A stretch of 64,000 bases of DNA from Zoroaster sp. YZ-2022 (taxonomy: Eukaryota; Echinodermata; Asteroidea; Forcipulatida; Zoroasteridae). A program made the position numbers and the translations under genes. Positions 35,752 through 46,667 of this stretch are shown one piece after another. The number at the start of each line of letters is the position of its first letter. The stretch's first letter is position 1. Location: assembly GCA_029582265.1 (NCBI GenBank), contig CM055823.1, forward strand, positions 10,700,821 through 10,764,820. Direction: 5' to 3'. The notes beneath the pieces are model-generated. The model saw only the letters and a list, made by a program, of their open reading frames with translations, was not told where the DNA came from and ran no database searches.

Positions 35752-36400
35752 AGTTCCCCTGTCACTACTTATCACCCCAGATTACCCAGACTTTCATATC
35801 TATCGTAAATGATAACATGACTGTTTTACACCCTCCGATAGGTTACGCTCAGCCATCCCCGAGCCCCTTTGATTGCTTCTCTCCGTCTCCCCTGTAACCT
35901 CGGTGATATATTGGTTCGGGCTAGGGCTCTTAGCACCAACAGTGACCTTAACGTCACTGGATCATGAATCACCGCAGGGTTGCTCTCAGTGGCCTGTACC
36001 ACCGAGATGCAAAACCTGTTTATGTATCTCAAACCTGCTCATGAAGGTGAAAAGCCACAGTACTGGTCTCACATACACAATCAGAACTAAATCTCAGTGT
36101 GATACACCCAATGTTATATATGTAATCTCATGTAGAAAGATGTGGTATACAATATATAAGGGAGACAAAGACCAAATTGTGGTCTCCCGCTTTGCCAACC
36201 ATGTTTCCCTATGTGAAAAACTAAAAAACCTACCCTGTGGCAATCCATTTTAACAACCCTAATCCTTTGCATTAATGATGTTGAACGCTATTGTAATTGA
36301 AGCCTGCACTAGCAATGATACATATCGCAAAATTAGAGTCACACTGGATACATCAACTAAAAACACTTCAACCATTCGGCCTCAACATCAGCACAGGTAT
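35752..36400 (+). pseudogene. Penelope-like element 3' relic (GIY-YIG region)
   Basis: The + strand carries PVTTYHPRLPRL (from 35758), then PPLIASLRLP-like and LVRARALST words (about 35860-35945) in shifting frames. Next is an open frame from 35873 with a CKTC knuckle (about 36015), SHSTGLTYTIR, NVIYVISCRK (about 36110) and an eroded GIY-YIG core (YTIYKGD...RFANH, about 36150-36200). A later frame has VIEACTSNDTYRKIR (about 36290-36330). This order (linker, zinc knuckle, GIY-YIG endonuclease, C-terminal 'ND.YRK.RE..WI') is familiar from Penelope-like retroelements. The reverse transcriptase part is absent, so the copy is 5'-truncated. Frameshifts and stops make it non-functional. Confidence 0.75.
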
Positions 36401-37960
36401 CAAATAACCCAGCTATTTTTTACCTATATCATTACTATTCACCTATATCACTGCTAGATTTTATCAACTGCCTTGATATATTTTTTTTTTTACCTTTATA
36501 TTATCTTATCTTGTATATTATTCCTTTTTTCCAACTGTCTCTTACAGGACCATTTTAATTTAGCTATTTACACCCACACACCAACCCCTCAATTTGTAAG
36601 GTGTAACCTCGTTGTCGTATCCTTTTGTGTATTTGGTCCTATTTTTACCCTAGTTTAATACATACAAAGTCCTGTCCTATAATGAATATTAAAGTGAATC
36701 TAAATCCGGTTTATATTTATTATGAAGAATGGAAACTTGCTCCATGTGTTTATCATGGAGGTTACCATAAACATTGGTTGAGAGGAACGTTTTCCTTTTA
36801 ACTGCTTTTTTCTTATGAAATGTATCAGAATTTAAAAAAAAATCAAATTTGTTGTTTTTATTATCTAACCCATCAAAACATAAATGTTATTTTTTGCAAA
36901 AAGTACCATAAATGTTTCTTTTTCAAACTATTTGTGATTTACATTACGACGCAACTTTCATCAGCCCCAAATATTATGACAACCTCCATGAAATGACAAA
37001 CCTGAGTTCAGTGCTCATAATTTAAATGATGATTACTTTCTTGATAATATTTAAATGTTTGAATTATTCTCATATTTGCAACACAAATCTGCTCCCACAA
37101 GACATGATAGGGTATTAGTATAAACCTCTATTTATAATACCAAATATTCAAGTACTTTTTACCAGTATATTTACAAAAATATCCCACATTACCCAAAAAT
37201 GATTTTATTTCTTGATATAAAACTCATTGTAGCTCGTACAATCTAACAATGTTCTTACATAATTATATGATAGTGCTGTATATATATATATATTTAAATT
37301 ATACTTTGTTATATACAAACTAGAATGAAATCTCATCCATGATACAAAGTTATATACAGGCACAGATTGGACACATTTGTTACACTCACAATGAACAATG
37401 ACAATAGACGTACATTCTTTTTAGAAGTATAATTCTGATAACGTTCAGATAAAATATATAATTGCAGAGGGATTATATATTTCTGGCAACTGGATTAATC
37501 TTTCTATGAGATTATACAAAACAAATATCACTATATTTAATATGTATACACTTGACATATAATACACATCTTAATTACACAATACTCCTTAAATAATGGA
37601 AATATATAAATGACACTGTGTGGAAATTACACACACAGTTAGGTATGATTAAGTTGAACTTTTTATGAATGAATTGAACTTAACTCACACCAGCTGATGT
37701 CCAATCACAAGGTCCACCATGATTGGCACAGAGTAAAGTTATACAATTTCAATTTCAATTCGAAAGTTATACAGTTAAAAGGCACCCCAGGAAAATAGAC
37801 ACACCAAACAAATAGGAAGCAGGGAACATAAAAAAGATAATTTTTTATAATATAATTTAATTATTACTAACAATAAACTTACAATAAACATCCATATCAA
37901 TTAAATTTAATACAATTCAAGTAAATTTAGATAAATGATAAATTGGAACCCGGTTGTTCA
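36401..37960. other. AT-rich intergenic stretch
   Basis: A T-rich run (36480-36550) ends in TCTCTTACAG, a good 3' splice-like site, but no coding exon is recognised after it. A short (AT)n tract lies near 37278-37293. The remainder shows no gene. Confidence 0.45.
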
Positions 37961-37969
37961 TCGTTGTGT

Positions 37970-38105
37970 AGTTGGCTGAGTTAAGCGTGCGGGTGGTGAC
38001 ATGGAACTCGCACTGGATAGAGACCCTTGGCGTGCATCGAGGGGATGACGTCAGGTCCCGAGGACGGCGTTTTGCTCTAGCCTATAGTCAGCGTCGTGCC
38101 TCTCC
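37970..38105 (+). promoter_or_regulatory. GC-rich leader with CRE upstream of the 38106 ORF
   Basis: This segment is much richer in G+C than its flanks and contains a full TGACGTCA at 38046-38053, 53 bases before the ATG of the next ORF. No TATA box is clear. It could be a promoter/5'UTR or the leader of a retroelement. Confidence 0.3.
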
Positions 38106-38414
38106 ATGTCCCAACCAGACCCCAAAAAAGCCCAGAAAATTATTTTAAAAAATCGACCTAAGGTTGTGGGTGACTTAGCAGCTTTGCCCCCAGTCAGTCG
38201 GCAATCTCAACTCGGATGTCCTCCAAACCATCGGCTAACAGATGCCATTATACCCAGAAAACGGCTGATCAGACCCGGCATTGGAGGACTCAGATCCATA
38301 CCCCCCAGGGTGGGGTCTCAGGCAGAAGCCTCAGGTGCCCAAAGTCACCGAGCCGGTGGTCAAGCTGCTAAGTGTCTCCCAGAACCCCCTTTGCCCTTTA
38401 TACGACACCAATGA
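38106..38414 (+). CDS. Unrecognised 102-codon ORF (Pro/Arg/Gly-rich)
   Basis: The ORF starts ATGTCCCAACC and ends at TGA. It encodes a basic, Pro-, Arg- and Gly-rich product without Cys clusters, signal peptide or membrane segment. Base composition is GC-richer than the neighbourhood and changes abruptly at its end, where an overlapping frame (38372-38641) continues in AT-rich sequence. I recognise no family. It may be the N-terminal part of a gene with a 3' intron, or ORF1 of a retroelement. Single-exon coding status is uncertain. Confidence 0.35.
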   Translation: MSQPDPKKAQKIILKNRPKVVGDLAALPPVSRQSQLGCPPNHRLTDAIIPRKRLIRPGIGGLRSIPPRVGSQAEASGAQSHRAGGQAAKCLPEPPLPFIRHQ

Positions 38415-38641
38415 ATATGAATATTCATTTATCCCATATAAGAATTAATTTGAATAAAATATCGATCCAGACCGTGCATGTTAAATCATGTTGGGGAAAC
38501 CTTTGCATGTTTAAGCCAAATAAGGGAAATCAAATTATCAACAGATTCTTTAGTAAACAAAATTTAGGTGCGCCCAATGGCTCGGTGGATATTAACAAAA
38601 TAAGGATGGCTGCCGGTACTAAAAAAGTAAGGTGGTACTAA

Positions 38642-39850
38642 AGGACATGATTTTGTCACACCCACGAGGAGTTTAAGTACAATTATTTATGTTACCTTAA
38701 GAATGACATTTATACATTAATTCTAAGTTTGTGACACTTGGAATAATAATTGATTCTAACCTCAACTGGAAGTCTTGCACGTTAATTATGTTGTTTTCTT
38801 ATTGCAAACCATCTTTTTTCATCAATTTGTCACCATAGACAGTTTTTTCCGTATTTTAACATCAGTTTGTCTTTATGTAAGCCGCAGTAGAATTATCACA
38901 AAAGAAGTGACGTCATAACCACAACTGACAGTGACATGTATTATGTTGGTGATTAGATGATGTACTGTGGTGCTACATAGCTCTACTAAAGGGAGTCACC
39001 GGTTCAGTTGCTTACCGTTAAGAAACGTCTTTCAAATTCACCTTGAGTGATTGTCGAGCAACAGCAAAGCTTATCTGTGCAAAAAACATGTAAGTGTGTT
39101 AAGCGCACTATTGGCAATGCTTTATTTTAGCTTTCACCTGATTTACAATTTGGATGTTAAAATGCCTTTGAAAAAGTAGATTCTCACAGCGGCTTGAAAA
39201 ATGTCTGCTGCTGCCCGCAAGCCGCCGTCAGCGGCTCGATGTAAACATCATGTAAATCGGCCCTCTATATCTCAGCTTCCATATTTTTATTACTTGAATA
39301 AACAATTATTCTGAGACTTGATTCACATTTACAATGTCCTCGGCTTCATTTTGATGCTTATAAACACATGGGTAAATGACTTTATGAAAACCTAGTTACA
39401 ACTGTTTTATTCAAATGTTGTGTCTATGCGGTGTGTATGTGTGAAATTTAATTCGGTCTAGCATGCACAAAAAGAATTCGGTAGTGTTGGAATTTGATTA
39501 AAATGTTGATTTGCTGTTGGGTCACGTTGCCTAATTGCAGACAAAATGAAAGTAGTAACGAATGTATCAGAAGTAGTTGTTGGATGCCATATATTTCGTG
39601 TTTGAGAAAACCTGTTTTATTGTCTCGTTTGTTGTTTTGTGTATATTAACGATGGATGACATCAGTGTGAAGATGAAGACTTATATCTAGCGATTCTTCT
39701 ATTATGGTGTGTGTAGGATGTGTCATTGCAACTTTACGAGGATAAAGGTAAGTCAACAAGTCATGTTCATAGATTGAACTCAATCGAAGATAATATATTT
39801 TCTCGGGAATTATCGCAAAAAACCAAAGCACTGGATATGAGGGAAAGAAT
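38642..39850. other. Intergenic, no gene seen
   Basis: No gene supported. CGGCTTGAAAAATGTCTGC and GCCGCCGTCAGCGGC near 39190-39235 form a small GC-rich patch with local dyad symmetry. Confidence 0.4.
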
Positions 39851-39856
39851 GTCACG

Positions 39857-40312
39857 TATCCGACCGCCACTTTTTAAAGTTTTTTTCAAAACAATTTTTA
39901 ACAACCACTAAGCAGTTAAAAAAGGATTCCATCGATTTTTGGGGGTAGAGAAGCGAAAATACCATTACCTTTAAAAATCCACTTTATGATGGTTTTCGGA
40001 CTTGATATTCCAACCTTCTAAAAAATCATCGTCCCTTCGAAAATAGAAAGGATCCCTATATATTTGCCACTGCGCATATGTACAATGACCGTGTTGGTCA
40101 CTTATGGGGAGTTGGACAAGATCAGACTGACATGACTGAGGAAGTCATCGTATATGAAAATATGCCTGATTTTTCATGAAATAAATATCCTGGGGTAATT
40201 TGAAGTAGGCTATAATATATCCATCATCATCCATATGTTCTCCACCTTACTAGATAGGTAAGATTTATACATTATTGTTATATTTAATGAGAAAAAGTGG
40301 CGGTCGGATATG
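39857..40312. mobile_element. MITE with TIR TATCCGACCGCCACTTTTT
   Basis: TATCCGACCGCCACTTTTT (from 39857) is mirrored by AAAAAGTGGCGGTCGGATA (40294-40312). The 456-bp interior has no coding content. An inverted, more decayed copy lies at 51105-51426, sharing TTTCATGAAATAAATATCCT, CAGACTGACATGACTGAGGA and TGCCACTGCGCATATGTAC. Confidence 0.88.
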
Positions 40313-40667
40313 ATATATTCTACCCGATTTGAATTTTGTTTTAATATATACAAATACAAAATAATAATTCGTTAATCAATGAGACATTAAACACATATTA
40401 TATATATTGGGATGAATGTTGAGTTTCGTTTAACATCATTTTGAAATAGATGAATAATTAACTGTGCATATGATTCCACTTTTTTGAAGAGAAGTTTACA
40501 TTATGATAAAATGTCTGAAAAGCATCTGTCCCATAATACTTTATTCATTATATTGTTTATACAAAAACCCTATTAAGGTTTCAGCTTCCAATAGAAAATG
40601 AATTCTGCTGTTATCTTGTATTCCATTCCAACGTGGGAAATATCATCTTTTGTATATTATATTAGTA

Positions 40668-40875
40668 ACCCTTAACTATGGGGAGGGAGGGGACGGGGGG
40701 AGAGTGCCCCCAGCCGAGGTCCCGATACCCCAGGTTCCCCATTCAGTAATTTTGGAAAAAATAGGGTCCCAATTTGAGACGTCAGGATTCAAGTATTGGA
40801 CATCCCCCCCTAGAAAAAAGTGGTGCACCCCCTAAGTGACCCCTGAAAATTACAGACCCTAGTTACACTGTGTTA
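40668..40875 (+). mobile_element. Decayed copy of the 28815 hAT MITE
   Basis: It shares GTGCCCCCAGCCGAGGTCCC, GGATTCAAGTATTG and GTGGTGCACCCCC with 28815-29016 in the same order. The terminal CAGTGGCGTAA repeats are eroded and no target duplication is evident. Confidence 0.75.
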
Positions 40876-40882
40876 TATATAT

Positions 40883-41132
40883 ACACACTCTTAAAACTAA
40901 AGTGTTGAATCAACCTTATAAAAGTTCGGTGAGTGACAACATTTTTTATAAAGTTAAATTCAATGCCAAAAAGTGTTAAATTAACACGGAGTCAAGTTAA
41001 AAGTATAAATTTATCAATGTGAACGAAGTCATCACTTTTAAAAGAGAGTTAAATCCAACTTTATAAAGAGTAGTCACTGACTGAACCTGTTTAAAAATGT
41101 TGATTCAACACTTTAGTTTTAAGAGGGTGTAC
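40883..41132. mobile_element. Near-perfect palindromic MITE (~250 bp)
   Basis: ACACTCTTAAAACTAAAGTG (continuing TTGAATCAAC) at the left is matched in inverse at the right end (GTTGATTCAACACTTTAG, then TTTTAAGAGGGTGT). The complementarity continues inward (CTTTATAAA, AGTGAC...GTCACT, GTTAAAT), so almost the whole element can form one long hairpin with arms of about 110-120 bases. There is no coding content. Confidence 0.88.
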
Positions 41133-42600
41133 ATTTAATGATTCTCAAAAATGACAATAATATGTCGTCGGGTCATTGTTTGGTACCGTAATCTTCATAA
41201 TGGTGTTAAACGTTTCTTGCTTTGGATATTGTGTCATTAATGGGGACGATAAATGGTATAGGGAATATTGACATTACTGTCATTATATCCAAAACATTTG
41301 GGAACATGTCCATGTCCCCACCCTGCCAAAAACTGGAATGTTAAAACACGCCATTAGGTACAGTTGAAATAACGCTGGAGTGTCATTCGTTTCCTATTCT
41401 TCCATAGTGTTTGTATTGGGCGAGTTGTTCAATATGAACGCTCATGAGTCCAGTGAACCCCCACAATGGCTCTTTTTACAGTAATTTTCTGACTGAGGAT
41501 TTTTGATCAGCGGACTTTTTTGTGAGCAGCAGGCCGCCCAGCCCGGGCGTAAAAAAGAGTTTATCTCCTTCATTTTATCACACAGTGACAGCGAAGACAA
41601 TTTTTAATGACGAATTCATGTCGGCATCGTTTTGTTATGAGTTAGTGTTGGTAACCTATGCCACTCTTTTCATTCCGGATACGTATTTGTATTAAATAAG
41701 CATCGTAATTAATAATAATAAAAAGACGCAAACCTTTATCCAGAAAGAAAAAAGCAAAATACGCTAACAGCTGTAATGTTTAATATAAAATGAATGTGTT
41801 TTGGTTTTTATAAATGTTATATAGTTTAACATTTGTATTCTACGATAATGATTAAACTGTTAAAATGTTAGAAGCAGCCATATCAAGAAGTGATTTCCTT
41901 TTGTGTAAAAACATTACTATAATTTTTTTTTCGCTATGGGAAGCCGCTTTCAACCTGACCAGTGCCCAGGCCTACAAAGTATTTATTTGTTTAATACATT
42001 TTATTCAGGACTGTCCGACCGACTTAGCAACACGGACAGTCCGCTGACAAGTCCACTGGATTTACGATGGAGTTAATATTGAATACGTCACCTAATTGAT
42101 AAATGTGTACTTTCATTCCAACCCTCTATTATTCAAGAAATATATCCCATAAAACCTGTGAAGGTTTCAGCAGTACCAGCAGGTACTCAAATAAACAGAA
42201 ATAAATGCAAATGTGTTTTTGTTTTGATGTTTCACAAAAAGATTGCAATAACAATACTTCAGTTTTCTCTAAGATGAAATTACTTCAGACAGAATAATTG
42301 CTCAGGATGATGGATACTTACATAACCGACTTTAATACTCAAAGTAAGGTTTGAAAATAATTATTTCTTAATTTTATAATCTTGTAATTACCAATGGCAT
42401 AAAGGCCCATTTACATGTGTTAGAACTGAGCAGAACTTACTCAAAGATTTACAAAGAGCATGCCCATTTTCAGGAGATAAATAGTTTCTGTGAGGGCTGG
42501 GTAGAAGTAACTATTTACAAAATACAGCAGCAGCACAATCACATAAAATCCCTAAGCAAAAACAACAACACATCAACATAAAGCTTACAATGAGACAAAC
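41133..42600. other. Non-coding; probable intron or 3' flank of the MED23-like exon
   Basis: No further MED23-like exon is recognised here on the - strand. A 10-bp dyad GGACTGTCCG/CGGACAGTCC lies at about 42008-42044. The 60-codon frame 41865-42047 shows no motif. Confidence 0.4.
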
Positions 42601-42724
42601 CTCAAACAGTAAGCGTGTCCTTTCCTCATGGAGATCTCCTGGAGGAATGGTCCCACCAGGTGACAAACAAACAAATACTGCTCCTCAGATTTCACCAGTG
42701 GTTTGACGTGGTCTCCGAATGAAC
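42601..42724 (-). CDS. MED23: Single internal exon, probable Mediator subunit MED23
   Basis: On the - strand, an acceptor GATTGGACAG (CAG at 42725-42727) opens a ~124-base exon that ends TTTGAG directly before GTTTGT. It encodes FGDHVKPL, then VKSEEQYLFVCHLVGPFLQ, and after a one- or two-base frame slip HEERTRLLFE. From memory, metazoan MED23 has a conserved 'HLVGPFLQRF..ERTR' segment near its C-terminus. MED23 is a large tail-associated subunit of Mediator that links activators to RNA polymerase II in the nucleus. The slip at about 42632-42640 in conserved sequence suggests an assembly indel or a pseudogene copy. No other exon is found in the window, so neighbouring exons must lie beyond long introns or outside it. 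The acceptor adjoins the 35-bp minisatellite. Confidence 0.6.
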
Positions 42725-45700
42725 CTGTCCAATCCCCAAAGCACAAAGGAAACATATATTGAGTAACGAAACTTTGTCCAATCCCAAGAAGAAGACATAT
42801 TGAGTAACGAACTACTGTCCAATCAAGAAAAGACATATTAGTAACGTAACCTGTCCAATCAAGAAAAGACATATTGAGTAACGAACCTGTCCAATCAAGA
42901 AAGAAGACATATTGAGTAACGAACCTGTCCAATCCAAAGAGGAAAGACAGTATTGAGTAACGCGGAACCTGTCCAATCAAAAGAAAGACATATTGAGGTA
43001 ATGAAACTGTCCAATCAAGAAAAGACTTATATTGAAGTGACCAATGAGCCTGTCCAATCCAAGAAAGACATGATTGAGTAATGAAACTGTCCAATCAAGA
43101 AAGACATATTGGTAATGAACCTGTCCAATCAAGAAAGACATATTGAGTAATGAAACTGTCCAATCAAGAAAGACATTGAGTAATGAACCTGTCCAATCAA
43201 AGAAAGACATATTGAGGTAATGAACCTGTCCAATCAAGAGAAAGACATTGAGTAATGAAACTGTCCAATCAGAGAAAGACATGGCATTGAGTAATGAAAC
43301 TGTCCAATCAAGAAAAGACATATTGAGTAATGAACCTGTCCAATCAAGAAAGACATATTGAGTATTATGAACCTGTCCAATCAAGAAAGACATATTGAGG
43401 TAATGAAACTCCAATCAAGAAAGATATATTGAGTAATGAACCTGTCCAATCAAGAAAAGACATATTGAGTAATGCCTAAAACTGTCCAATCAAAGAAAAG
43501 ACATATTGAGTAATGAACCTGTCCAATCAAGAAAGACATATTGAGTAATGAAAACTGTCCAATCCAAGAAAGACATATTGAGTAATGAACCTGTCCAATC
43601 AAGAAAGACATATTGAGTAATGAACCTGTCCAATCAAGAAAGACATTGAGTAATGAAACTGTCCAATCCAAGAAAGACATATTGAGTAATGAAATTGTCC
43701 AATCCAAGAAAGACATATTGAGGCTAATGAACCTGTCCAATCAAAGAGCATATTGTATAGACATATTGAGTAATGAACCTGTCCAATCAAGAAAGACATA
43801 TTGAGTAATGAAACTCCAATCAAGAAAGACATATTGAATAATGAACCTGTCCAATCAAGAAAGACATATTGAGTAACGAAACTGTCCAATCAAGAAAGAC
43901 ATATTGAGTAACGAACCTGTCCAATCAAGAAAGACATATTGAGTAACGAAACTGTCCAATCAAGAAAGACATATTGATTAACAAAACTGTCCAATCAAGA
44001 AAGACATATTGAGTAACGAACCTGTCCAATCAAGAAAGACATATTGAGTAACGAACCTGTCCAATCAAGAAAGACATATTGAGTAATGAACCTGTCCAAT
44101 CAAGAAAGACATGAGTAATGAAACTGTCCAATCAAGAAAGACATATTGAGTAATGAACCTGTCCAATCAAGAAAGACATATTGAGTAACGAAACTGTCCA
44201 ATCAAGAAAGACATATTGAGTAACGAACCTGTCCAATCAAGAAAGACATATTGAGTAACGAACCTGTCCAATCAAGAAAGACATATTGAGTAATGAAACT
44301 GTCCAATCAAGAAAGACATATTGAGTAACGAACCTGTCCAATCCAAGAAAGACATATTGAGTAATGAACCTGTCCAATCAAGAAAGACATATTGAGTAAT
44401 GAACCTGTCCAATCAAGAAAGACATATTGAGTAATGAACTGTCAATCAAGAAAGACATATTGAGTAACGAACCTGTCCAATCAAGAAAGACATATTGAGT
44501 AATGAACCTGTCCAATCAAGAAAGACATATTGAGTAATGAAACTGTCCAATCAAGAAAGACATATTGAGTAATGAACCTGTCCAATCAAGAAAGACATAT
44601 TGAGTAATGAAACTGTCCAATCAAGAAAGACATATTGAGTAATGAAACTGTCCAATCAAGAAAGACATATTGAGTAATGAAACTGTCCAATCAAGAAAGA
44701 CATATTGAGTAACGAACCTGTCCAATCAAGAAAGACATATTGAGTAATGAAACTGTCCAATCAAGAAAGACATATTGAGTAACGAACCTGTCCAATCAAG
44801 AAAGACATATTGAGTAATGAAACTGTCCAATCAAGAAAGACATATTGAGTAACGAACTGTCCAATCAAGAAAGACATATTGAGTAACAGAACCTGTCCAA
44901 TCAAGAAAGACATATTGAGTAACGAACCTGTCCAATCAAAGAAAGACATATTGAGTAATGAACCTGTCCAATCAAGAAAGACATGAGTAATGAAACTGTC
45001 CAATCAAGAAAGACATATTGAGTAATGAACCTGTCCAATCAAGAAAGACATATTGAGTAACGAACCTGTCCAATCAAGAAAGACATATTGAGTAATGAAC
45101 CTGTCCAATCAAGAAAGACATATTGAGTAATGAAACTGTCCAATCAAGAAAGACATATTGAGTAATGAAACTGTCCAATCAAGAAAGACATATTGAGTAA
45201 TGAACCTGTCCAATCAAGAAAGACATATTGAGTAACGAAACTGTCCAATCAAGAAAGACATATTGAGTAATGAAACTGTCCAATCAAGAAAGACATATTG
45301 AGTAACGAACCTGTCCAATCAAGAAAGACATATTGAGTAATGAAACTGTCCAATCAAGAAAAGACATATTGAGTAACGAACCTGTCCAATCAAGAAAGAC
45401 ATATTGAGTAATGAAACTGTCCAATCAAGAAAGACATATTGAGTAACGAACCTGTCCAATCAAGAAAGACATATTGAGTAATGAAACCGTCCAATCAAGA
45501 AAGACATATTGAGTAACGAACCTGTCCAATCAAGAAAGACATATTGAGTAATGAAACTGTCCAATCAAGAAAGACATATTGAGTAACGAACCTGTCCAAT
45601 CAAGAAAGACATATTGAGTAATGAAACTGTCCAATCAAGAAAGACATATTGAGTAACGAACCCGTCCAATCAAGAAAGACATATTGAGTAATGAAACTGT

Positions 45701-45988
45701 CCAATCAAGAAAGACATATTGAGTAACGAACCTGTCCAATCAAGAAAGACATATTGAGTAATGAACCTGTCCAATCAAGAAAGACATATTGAGTAATGAA
45801 ACTGATGTCCAATCAAGAAAGACATTGAGTAATGAACCTGTCCAATCAAGAAAGACATATTGAGTAATGAACCTGTCCAATCAAGAAAGACATATTGAGT
45901 AATGAAACTGTCCAATCAAGAAAGACATATTGAGTAATGAAACTGTCCAATCAAGAAAGACATATTGAGTAATGAACCTGTCCATTGG
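42725..45988. repeat. 35-bp minisatellite, ~93 copies, splice-acceptor-like
   Basis: The + strand unit is CCTGTCCAATCAAGAAAG followed by ACATATTGAGTAAYGAA (35 bp). Two diagnostic sites vary: CCTG/AACTG at the start and TAAC/TAAT near the end. From about 43870 to the end the copies are nearly identical. From 42725 to about 43870 almost every copy has small indels. On the - strand each unit reads TTACTCAAT, then a pyrimidine-rich TGTCTTTCTTGATT, then GGACAG and GTTCATT, which is the acceptor and first seven bases of the exon at 42601-42724. Each unit also holds a CCAAT box. Open frames over it are by-products of the 105-bp (3 x 35) frame period. Confidence 0.97.
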
Positions 45989-46264
45989 CCGGCATAAATG
46001 CACGATCATACCTCTTTGGTCATACAAGGAACAGCGCCATGGCTATCTCCATGTAGAAAAGCGTTAAGGCGGTTCATTGAAAGCAAACGCGAAATGTCAT
46101 GCTTTTGAATTCACTTCGTATTCGGCCCAGTGAATGGTGGAATACGTTTGACTATGTAGGCTGAATGATAATGAAATTCCTATTTACCTCCTATTTCATA
46201 TTTCGTATTTCTAAATGGCGATGCCAACAATGTAACCAGATACATTTTAGAAATAGTAAATCAA
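45989..46264. other. Flank of the minisatellite
   Basis: The array stops abruptly at CCTGTCCATTGGCC. The word CATACCTCTTTGG at 46007 recurs near 47631. No exon is recognised. Confidence 0.45.
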
Positions 46265-46560
46265 ACGTTATATTCAGGACAGCGTTTCTTCTAGGATTTG
46301 AAACTACCCGTCCAAACTTATGTTGGATTCGAAAACTGCCCGTCCATAAACAAGCGCGAATCTAATAATGGCGTGGGCCCCGGTTTTGTTTTGGATTTTA
46401 AAAATGCCTCTGTTGCAATCTGAGGCTTCAAAATATTTCCTTATTGGGAGTTCTGAGTCTATGCATATATATTTTTCAGAAAGGAAGAATAGATCCTGCC
46501 TGCCTTTTGTTGATGTTTCCGTCCGTCCATCTGGCACATGCGCGGCAGACACAGCACTGT
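46265..46560 (+). repeat. Dispersed repeat, copy A
   Basis: It shares TCTAGGATTTGAAA, CTGCCCGTC, ATGGCGTGGG...GGCCCCG, and AATAGATCCTGCCT in order with 54465-54720. Ends are not defined. The 66-82-codon frames in both directions over it are not supported as genes. Confidence 0.7.
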
Positions 46561-46667
46561 CATTATTTGATATAACTCAACCTCGTCACCATGATTGGTA
46601 TAATTGGTATAATTGATGTTTTATGTTGAACTTCATGATGCTCTATTTTCCATAAAACTTTATACTG

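Noticed and set aside
42585..45003. Several long - strand frames rich in DWTGSLLNMSF-type words
   Set aside because: They follow the 35-bp repeat with a 105-bp frame period and shift at every indel. Only the first ~124 bases (42601-42724) look like a true exon.
42725..45988. CRISPR-like array of 35-bp repeats
   Set aside because: Units are directly adjacent with no unique spacers, and the setting is a eukaryotic genome. It is a minisatellite.
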